From Allium sativum (lineage: Eukaryota > Streptophyta > Magnoliopsida > Asparagales > Amaryllidaceae), in NCBI GenBank assembly GCA_030737875.1, contig CM060915.1, positions 358,109,863 to 358,173,862 of the forward strand: a stretch of 64,000 bases of DNA, written 5' to 3'. Positions 25,987 through 34,729 of the stretch are shown in pieces. Positions within the stretch are counted from its first letter, which is position 1. Each line of letters starts with the position of its first letter. The notes below the pieces were generated by a model. That model did not search any database. It was not told where the DNA came from and saw nothing but the letters and a program-made list of their open reading frames with translations. Position numbers and translations under genes: made by a program.

Positions 25987-27699
25987 ATGGCAATCAAAAG
26001 GAAGAAGTCTGGAACTTCCGCTCATGCTGATGATGCTGACGCTGAAGACACAAGGAACGAGGCAAGCCAGGAAGCTTCCTCTCAAAGAGATCCTTCTGCA
26101 TACTTGACCAGAGACGAGATGGACGGAGTTCTCACTGAACTGAGAGATCAGATGGAATGACAAGTTGATCTCCTCCAGAAACAATAGGAAATGATCAACC
26201 AATTCTTCGCTCGGATGGATGGAAGGCCGAGCAACGCTCAAGTCATTGGAAATGAAGCCAAGGAAGCGGCTCGGGCATCACATGGACTCGGGGGCAACCC
26301 CCTCGTTATTGGAAATGCACAGCGACCGACTTCATCTCCAGATCGGATGGATACCAGAGCACAAACTCTCACTCAACTGCAGCAGGGATCGGCTCGTGAC
26401 AGGCTACCAGCACCGGGTCGGATCGCCCGTCCTCTGTTCGCTCCCTACGAACCACGATCCGCCCTTCACGAACATGCCTCACGAACCGACCCCCTCGAAC
26501 CAGGTTGGGTCACTACCCTCGATCCGCGATCCACGAGCCGCGATCCCCAGGCAATAGCTCATTAACAACTTCCATCCTCTCCTACATTCAACGCTGGGGG
26601 CACCACCTCTGATTTTGGTAGTTTGCAACAGCTTTTTGAAGGCAATCGACTCGCTGATCTGATTCAACACCTCTCGAGAGGCCGCACCTATCAGAATGAC
26701 GTGGATGACGTCTATCACAACCCATTTACTGAGAAATACAGGAATTTCCGCAATTCCCCAGATTTCAAGCTCCCACAACTGGAGCCATGCAACAACAGGA
26801 CGGATCCTATCGTGCACCTGATGTGCTACAAACGGAATACGGAAGTTCAATCGGCGTCAAAAAACATCATGGCTAAGTGTTTTCCCGTCTTTCTGACTGA
26901 TATAGCAGCCATGTGGATTCGGCAGCTAGAAATGGAATCGATAAACAGCTGGAATATGCTGGTCGCTCGCTTCCTTGAACAGTTTCGGGTCCACATCGCA
27001 CGACCCAAGAACGTCATGTCACTCACCACAATCAAGCAGAGGCCTAGAGAAACTCTGTGCTCATTTCTGGAAAGATTCAATGTTGCGGCAGCATCGGTTG
27101 ACCGAACTGAACCATCGATGGTACTAATGGCAGCAGTATCCAGTGTCTTGGATAATACGGAATTCAAAAAATCTTTGTACCGAGATCCACCGCGAAATCT
27201 CGGCGAATTCTACCTTAAAGCAAACAGATTTATGCGGGAAGAACATGCAACCTCCGAGAAGAAAGTTCTCGATGTCAGCATGCTTAAAGACGGAGAACCG
27301 TCTGATTCTGAAAATGGCAAAGGAAAAGTCGCCGTCAAGAATGACCGCAACACTCAGCCCCGGAGAGGGCCTAGGTATGAAAAGTACACTGAACTCAATG
27401 CCCCACTCTCAGACATCTATCTGGACACGAACGGTGTTATCTCCTACCCAAAGCCACCCAGGAGGGAGCCATCACAAAGAGAACGTGATTCTGGAAAGCA
27501 CTGCACATTCCATGACATGGATGGTCATGACACCAATGACTGTAGACATCTTCGTGATCTGATTGAGGAACGGGTTAGATGTGGAGAGCTACCCGAGTAC
27601 GTGATACCATCAACAACGCCCGCACCTACGCTGCCACCTCCTACTCCCCGGAGAGGGAATGACCATGGATCGAGCTCTCGTGGGCTCATTATCAACTGA
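25987..27699 (+). pseudogene. gag: Retrotransposon gag, unit 5, three stops but one frame
   Basis: This is the only body where the whole gag (1713 bp) stays in one frame. It is broken by TGA at 26158 (CGA to TGA), TAG at 26185 (CAG to TAG) and TAA at about 26563. From 26623 the last 358 codons are open. Domain order is the N-terminal charged segment, the Pro/Arg spacer with LTQLQQGS, the capsid core, a basic linker (KNDRNTQPRRGPRYEKYTEL) and the knuckle HCTFHDMDGHDTNDC, ending GLIIN. It is the best template for describing this family. Confidence 0.87.
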
Positions 27700-28061
27700 T
27701 CTCGATGAGAACAACTTTCATTTTCTTCATTCCTTAGGCTTTAAGATTTGTTTTTTCTTTCATTAGATTTTCCGATTGGTTGAATCGGAGTACACACGTA
27801 CGGGGTTAGGATGTAGCCCCAAAGCGCGCTCTCAATTTGGTGTCAAACCAATTGGGGTTTGATTTGGTTTTGCATTTTGAATTGAGTAAGGACTTTCTAA
27901 GCATGGATTATGTTTGGAGAATTTAAGTATCTTGTCAGGATGTGGCAGGATCCTCAACTTCGGTTAAAGTATGGCTTATACTAATTATGGAACTCTAGGT
28001 ACGGATTATGCCTAGGGACGGACTATCTTGTCAAGTTGTGGCAAGCATAGCTCTACTTCAG
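27700..28061 (+). other. Unit 5 3' non-coding region, cut by a deletion
   Basis: The first hairpins of the array are present (CAAACC/GGTTTG type near 27845, CTTGTCA near 28027). At about 28062, after CTACTTCAGGTCT, the sequence jumps into mid-gag of the next unit. The rest of the array, the LTR and the gag N-terminus are lost. Confidence 0.72.
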
Positions 28062-29447
28062 GTCTAAGCTCAACTGCTGCAGGGATCTGGATCGGATGGA
28101 TACTGAAGCGCAAACTCTCACTCAACTGCTGCAGGGATCGGTTCGTGACATGCCACCAGCACCAGGTCGGATCGCCCCCCCTCAGTTCGCTCCCCATGAA
28201 CCACGATCCGGCCTTCACGAACCTGCCTTATGAACCGGCCCACTCGAATCGGGTTGGGTCGCCATCCTCGATTCGCGATCCGCGAGCTGCGATCCCCAGG
28301 CAACAGCTCACCAACAGCCTCATCATCTCCTGCATTCAACGCTGGGGGCACCGAACCTGATTTTGGTAGTTTGCAACAGCTTTTTGAAGGCAATCGACTC
28401 GCTGATCTGATTCAACGCCTCTCAAGAGGCCGCACCTATCAGAATGACGTGGATGACGTCAATCACAACCCATTCACTCAGGGAATCAAAAATTCCCGCA
28501 TTCCCCCGGATTTCAAGCTCCTTCAACTGGAGTCATACAACGGTAGGACGGATCCTACCGTGCACCTGATGCACTACAAACGACATATGGAAGTTCAATC
28601 GGCGTCGAAAAACGTCATGGCTAAGTGTTTTCCCCTCTTTCTGACTGATATAGCAGCCATGTGGATTCGACAGCCAGAAACGGAATCGATCAACAGCTGG
28701 AATATGTTGGTCGCTCGCTTCCTTGAACAGTTTCGGGTCCACATTACACGACCCAAGAACGTCATGTCACTCACCACAATCAAGCAGAAGTCTAGAGAAA
28801 TTCTGTGCTCATTTCTGGATAGATTCAACATTGCGGCAGCATTAGTTGACCGACCTGAACCATCGATGGTGCTAACGGCAGCGGTATCCGGTGTCTTGGA
28901 TAATATAGAATTCAAAAAATCTTTGTACCGAGATCCACCGCGAAATCTCGGCGAATTCTACCTTGAAGCAAACAGATTTCTGCGGGAAGAAGATGTAACC
29001 TCCAAGAAGAAAGTTCTCGATGTCAACATGCTTAAAGATGGAGAACCGTCTGATTCTGGAAATGGCAAAGGAAAAGCCACCGTCAAGAATAACCGCAACA
29101 CTCAGCCCCGGAGAGGGCCCAGATATGAAAAGTACACTGAACTCAATGCCCCACTCTCAGACATCTATGTGGACACGAACGGTGCTATCTCCTACCCAAA
29201 GCCTCCTAGGAGGGAGCCATCACAAAGAGAACGTGAGTCTGGAAAGCACTGCATATTCCACGACATGGATGGTCATGACACCAATGACTGTAGACATCTT
29301 CGCGATCTAATTGAGGAACGGGTTAGACATGGAGAGCTACCCGAGTACGTGATATCACCAACAGCACCCGCACCTGCGTTGCCACCTCCTACTCCCCGGA
29401 GAGGGAATGACCCTGGATCGAGCTCTCGTGGGCTCATTATCAACTGA
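28062..29447 (+). pseudogene. gag: Retrotransposon gag, unit 6, 5' truncated
   Basis: It starts at the deletion junction with a 19-bp segment that occurs twice (28069-28087 and 28121-28139). The spacer is read first in another frame. From 28230 to 29447, 405 codons are open through SRGRTYQNDVDDVNHNPFTQ, the capsid core and HCIFHDMDGHDTNDC to GLIIN. The N-terminal third of gag is missing. Confidence 0.85.
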
Positions 29448-30323
29448 TCTGGATGAGATCAGCTTTCATTTTCTGCATTCCTTAGGCTTTAAGATTTGTT
29501 TTTGCTTTCATTAGATTTTTTTCGATTGGTTGAATCGGAGTACACATGTACGAGGTTAGGATGTAGCCCCAAAGCGCGCTCTGAACTTGGTGTCAACCCA
29601 ATCAGGGTTTGATTTGGTTTTGCATTTTGAATTAAATATGGACTTTCCAAGCATGGATTATGTTTGGAGAATTTGAGTATCATGTCAGGATATGGCAGGA
29701 TCCTCAACTTCGGTTAAAGTATGGAATATACTTATTATGGAACTCTAGGTATGGATTATGCCTAGGGACGGACTATCTTGTCAGGCTGTGGCAAGCATAG
29801 CTCTACTTCAGGTCTGAGTATGGTTTATACTCACTTTGGAATCTTAAGTATGGATTATACTTAGGAATGACAAATGGTCTTGTCAGGATGTGACAAAAGA
29901 AATCAGGTATGAGTTATACTCGGTTTGAACTCCAGGGTATGGATTATGCATTGCAAACGGTCTTATCAGGATGTGACAAAAGAAATCGGGTATGGATTAC
30001 ACTCGATTTGGACTTCTGGGTATGGATTATGCCTTGAAATATTGGCATTTGCCAGGATTTGGCAGGATGACTCAAACGTCCCTTGAGTATGGTTTATGCT
30101 CATTAGACGCCGAAGCATGGTTTATGCTCATAAAATTTGAACAATATCTCCAGGATTTGGCACGTTTGTTTTTCCTTTATCTCTTTACATGTATGGATTA
30201 TATATGTAGCTGGCAAACCCGGCAAGGTCATGGCATTATCGGATTTCTATGGCTTATAGATTTCCTGGACTATCCAGAACACATCTTCCTTCAACCAGCA
30301 AGATATTTTCTGGGGGGCAAACT
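29448..30323 (+). other. Unit 6 3' non-coding hairpin array
   Basis: Hairpins that can be read directly: TCCAAGCAT/ATGTTTGGA at 29646-29668, AAGTAT/ATACTT at 29717-29733, CTAGGTAT/ATGCCTAG at 29745-29765, CTTGTCA/TGGCAAG at 29777-29795, TGAGTAT/ATACTCA at 29815-29833, TCTTAAGTAT/ATACTTAGGA at 29842-29866, TTGTCA/TGACAA at 29880-29896 and TGAGTAT/ATGCTCA at 30084-30102. Every loop is 5 bases: GGATT, GGATG, GGTTT, GGAAT or GGCTG. A G-rich tract (TGGGGGG) lies at about 30311. Confidence 0.78.
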
Positions 30324-31314
30324 TGTTGACACACTTTTTGGTAAAAGTTGTCACATTGAATATCTGGATAGCATCGCGCTCGGATATGGAGAACATCATC
30401 AGAAGACAGGCAACGATTTGGTCAAAGTCGCATCACGAACAAAGAAAGGCCCGAAACTCCTATCAAACGACCTCTTTTGGGCCCGAAAACAACGATTATG
30501 GAGCTAAGCTCCATAACACTTGTGGATCTCTGAATTAGCTTCAGTTTGAGCTTTGGTTTGGCTCAATCGGACTTACGGTTTGAAAGTTATTCCCGTTTCC
30601 GTAAACTGGTGTAATCTGGCAACTTCTTGGATAAAGCAATGAAGCATCACACGATCGGAGTATGGCTCATGCACCCTCGGATCGCCCCTCATCGGATCGC
30701 CCCCCTCGGCTCATGGTACACCTCCTGGTCACGACCCGACTGTGGACACCAGCTTCCCACTCCAGCTCACGACCAGACTTCGGTTCGTGGAGACCTCATC
30801 ACGACCCGACCCCATGACCACGAACCGACCACCGAATCTACTAATACACGCATAGATCTTGACCTATTCTCAAGGCTATTCACACTCCTATTTTCCCAGA
30901 TCGGATGCCACGTACCCCATCATGAACCAGTCTTCCCAGAAGCTCTCCTACAGCTATAAATACACAATTTGAAGGCATTTTCAAGGATCTTTTGGCTCTA
31001 ACTCCTCACAGCTTCCACCATTCCTCTCTACAAAGCAATTTCAGCAGCAAAGGAGCCAAATTCCACATTATAACATGAGGATTTCGTGTATAATCTTATG
31101 ATTTCTTACCCCTTTTCGTCGTAAACACCAGGATTTCGTGTATAAACCGAGAGAATTGTACTTGTAACTTCTTAGGATTTAAGAAGGGATAAAGTGGACG
31201 TAGGTTTGGTTCGAATCGAACCACTATAAAAACTTCGTGCATCTCCTCTTTATTTACTATTTTCTGCATTCTGTGATCTGCAATTGGGTGTTAGGCCCAG
31301 ATTTTGGTCTAACA
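30324..31314 (+). repeat. TR-GAG-1 LTR 5, terminal 3' LTR
   Basis: This 991-bp LTR contains a hairpin TTATGGAGC-TAA-GCTCCATAA at 30496-30516, a compensated version of the LTR 4 hairpin, and a TATA box at 30955-30962. It ends TCTAACA and is followed by TATAT rather than a primer site, so it is the right end of the chain. Confidence 0.88.
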
Positions 31315-31871
31315 TATATTATGTTGAGTGATCGTAGTTTTGGATAATTTGTGCGAACATGAGTTTTGTGCTTATGCGAAATGATTTAGTGTATAAATGA
31401 TTTTAATTGGAATCATCATAGTTAGTATTCAATAAATTACAAAAATATATAATTTATTACATATGTAATAAACGATAAAATATATTAAAAAAATGTATAT
31501 TTAAATTTAATATAATTATTTAAATCCTTATATATTATTTATCCACGTCTGACAAGTGTTGTATATGATCGTTACATGGATATTTGTTTTTTCTACAAAA
31601 CGGACATCTCTATTCATCTGATACATCATTTGTTGGGTTTGTCCCTGTATTGGACAAGTTACAAACACTATAAAATAATTATATTTCATAGATCATATCA
31701 ATTTAAATAGTTCACAAAATTTTGACGACATTTCCTTTATGTTCCTTATGTGCACACATGTGTATAAGATGCAAGGAACACGGGGGAAATGCTGCTGAAA
31801 TGTTGTGAAATCATTTAAAATGATATAATTTACGAAATATAATTACTAATTTGTTTGTAATGGGAAGTAGG

Positions 31872-31934
31872 ATGACTGACCATCAAAGAGGACACATAAG
31901 TGTCGATAAGCCAATAGTTGTTTATTTAAAATAA
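31872..31934 (+). other. Possible small exon of the host CACTA
   Basis: A 20-codon reading frame, MTDHQRGHISVDKPIVVYLK, ends in PIVVYLK, which resembles RPVVYLKPK encoded at about 56315 in the same host element. It could be a small exon or a rearranged copy. It is too short to be certain. Confidence 0.25.
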
Positions 31935-32052
31935 AGTTTGTAAAAAAATATAAAATTTAGTACATGTTTACTAAATCTGTTAATAAAATTTAAACAACAT
32001 AAAATTAATGATTAAATTTTTTTACTTCATCATAGGTTTTAAAATAGGAAAA

Positions 32053-32394
32053 ATGGTCAATTATATTATTGATCGGAGCTGGATGCATCAAAGAAGGAAA
32101 ATTAGTGGTGCAATAAGTGAACATTTTCAAAATAGGGTTCAAGTGTTCATCGAATTTGCTTTAAGTAATATTGGAAATGATACAGAAATTCATTGTCCAT
32201 GTAGTAGGTGCAAATTGTTGAACTATTTAATACCGAATATGGTTAAGATTCATTTGCGGGAATACAATTTCCTATACAATTATTTGTTGTGGGATCGTCA
32301 TGGAGAAATTTTAGCCCCGGATAATCAAGAACAGTCAGTGGAGGTCAATAGTGATGAAATTAGTACGAATATCATGGAAAATATGGTTGAAGAT
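32053..32394 (+). pseudogene. CACTA transposase, N-terminal exon (Transpos_assoc domain)
   Basis: The predicted protein MVNYIIDRSWMHQRR..., with FIEFA, IHCPCSRCK, VKIHL and YLLWDRHGE, is the transposase-associated domain (PF13963) that starts most plant CACTA transposases; the Cys residues in CPCSRC are the usual metal-binding ones. ATG 32053 is chosen because the domain normally begins within a few residues of the start. The exon is cut at 32394 by element B. Across that insertion the frame resumes exactly (MVED then VARSMF) once one AAGAT copy is removed. The full protein would bind element ends and catalyse excision. Confidence 0.85.
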
Positions 32395-33753
32395 TGTAAA
32401 GGCCTGTAAATCCGTACATTTTGAGTTGACTAATATTACACACATCCAACCCAAAATGCACGAAAGTACGAATCTTTAATAGAAAGAAAATTAGAGGATG
32501 AGAAAAGAAAGAAAGAAATATTAGAATATAAGAGTAAGAAGAAGAACCGACCTTATACAGAGTCTCAGATCGCAGTGGAATAAAATATAATACGTAAATA
32601 AAACTTTATTAAGAGCTTAAAAATATACTTACAATCATCAAAGTACAGTAGTCAATTAATCTGGACAATTATAATAACCTGTCCTCATATACAACACACA
32701 ACGGAATAATACTAGATAATACTATACGTCTGAACCTCCTCCAGTTCGTCTCTGGTTTTCACAGCATCTTATACTCCGAACCTGAACAAACTCGGTCTGA
32801 CCCGAGCAGTACAAACGCCACGGATCAGTCTGGTGAACCGGCGTGAGAAAAACTCACTAAGTTTAAATAACATGCACATTGATTTTAAGTCCAAAAATCC
32901 TTTCGAAAGAAAAGGATAATAGTAAGACCAGTCCACACATAAACACAGATGGGTTTATACCTTACTATAACCCAAACCTGTTTTGATACCAAATTCGGTG
33001 ATATTATAATAGTATCTATCAAATAAATAACCAAAATAGTTGAACGCTTGCATCTCACGCTCCACGTACATAGTATTTAATCAAAAACCGTGCGACGCTT
33101 ATTGGAGATTGGATTATGACTATGAGAGCGTATGGAACCACCTTTCGATGAACGTACTCTAGAAGGGATACACTAGGGTTCAATAAGAACATCTTGCAAC
33201 CAGGCCACACATGACCGACCACTCATTTAGCTTGAGTGTATCGAATGTATTATGACCCATGGTGATAGCTAGCCAATCGTCCCGATAGCTGTAGCAGCGA
33301 AAAATTCAGAAGACAAAAAAGAATTTCTCTACATGGTGATAATACACCCTGCTTGGGAATGACCTACCTAGTCATGTTGCCTGCCCAATTTTTGTCATTT
33401 CCCGGTTGATAAGGCTTGAGGTTACGACCACCTACCTATAAGATCAGCACATCAAACTTTGAATGTCACATCGTCAGATCTGTCAAATCACTTATTGACA
33501 TCCACAAATATACTTGGGTGTTAAGCAAGAGAATTTCTCCACCACTAAACTTGTTATATTTGTAAAAATCAACGTACATCAGTTTCAGGAAATACTCTGT
33601 CAGACACTCGTCCATACAAGCCATCCAGAAATAGGATGGACCAAAGGCACCCTCCTACCGCATCCAAAGAATCAGTAGCGAGTAGTCTTTGCAATCCGTA
33701 AAATCTCAACCACGACTGAATTACGTTAGAAAACCTCTAGTTGCAAGTCAGAG

Positions 33754-34667
33754 TGTTGACCCTCTTTTTGGCAAAAGATGTCATGGTTCAATGGATTGAA
33801 GCCCAACGTTAAAAAACTCATGAAACCACATCGACCGACCCCAGCGGTCGACCCCTTCTTCAGGAAACCCAACTTGCGGCCTTTTCTTTTAGAGACCAGG
33901 CGATCAACTCCTCCTTCAGAAAAAGCCCGAATAAAATATGGCTCGAGCCATATTTCCCTTAAGCAACAACATCTCATTCCCCAAAAGAATAGCTCTCGCA
34001 GACCGACCGAGTCAAACATTTCCTTAAAAGTCGGATCGACCAGATATCTCTGGATCTATGTGGAAGTATCCAAATGAGCCATTCATTGCTTAGCCCAACT
34101 CTCAAGGCATTAAAGGCGGTCAACCACTTCCGGCCAAAGCTCTACTTTTGATACACCTCATCTTGAGTGCCACATAAGCACAATTCTAGAGGGTACTATT
34201 AATCAGCAGTGACCGGGTCGCACCGCCGCAACCGCTTCAAATGATAGAGCACCACGTGTTCGAGCTCCACAAAAGAGGCAAGCCACATTGCATCTCCTTA
34301 GAGCTTCTCTTCACCTACAAATATCTCCATTCTCAAATTAGAAAGGGACTTTTCTGGATTTTCTTTCCTCCACTTCAACTTTTGGGCACGATCTCTCACT
34401 CTCTCAAGCCCAAACTCTATGGCTAACTCCGAAAATAGCTAACTATCCCTCTTTCTTTAAATACAAAGAAAAAAAGTGTTGTACTTGTAATCAAATGAAA
34501 GACAATATATATAAAGTGGACATAGGAACCATCTTTGCCGAACCACTAAAAAAAGTCTTGTGTGTCCCCTGTATTCTTTACTTTACCATATTTTATGATT
34601 GTTATTCATATGTTCTATGCACGATTAGGGGTTGGCTGTCATAAGTGACCAACTTCTGACGTCAACA
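33754..34667 (+). repeat. TR-GAG-2 5' LTR
   Basis: This 914-bp LTR carries a perfect 22-bp palindrome centred on CTCGAG at 33934-33955, a G-box-like CACGTG near 34251 and a degraded TATA region (CTACAAATA). It ends GTCAACA, complementary to its start TGTTGAC. Confidence 0.88.
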
Positions 34668-34670
34668 CTT

Positions 34671-34688
34671 TGGCGCGCCACCTAGAGG
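34671..34688 (+). other. TR-GAG-2 primer binding site
   Basis: TGGCGCGCCACCTAGAGG lies 3 bp after the 5' LTR. It shares TGGCGCGCCA with TR-GAG-1 but differs after that, so the donor tRNA may differ. Confidence 0.65.
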
Positions 34689-34729
34689 TCGAACCTTTGT
34701 ATCCCACGACCTTCAGCTTTATCTGATCC

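Larger units (their letters stand above)
1..31314 (+). mobile_element. Tandem chain of gag-only Tat-like LTR retrotransposons (TR-GAG-1)
   Basis: Five LTR copies and six gag bodies alternate head to tail in one orientation: LTR, gag, LTR, gag, (Athila insertion), gag, LTR, gag, LTR, gag, (deletion junction), gag, LTR. Complete units repeat about every 3.6 kb. LTRs start TGTTGACA and end TCTAACA, and are followed by a primer site containing TGGCGCGCCAGG. The bodies contain only gag; no protease, RT, RNase H or integrase is visible. This matches the TR-GAG class of non-autonomous plant elements, which depend on enzymes supplied in trans (established for the class, inferred here). The left end lies before the window. 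The right end is inside a CACTA transposon, where the last LTR is followed by TATAT instead of a primer site. LTR sharing suggests growth by unequal recombination between LTRs. Confidence 0.88.
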
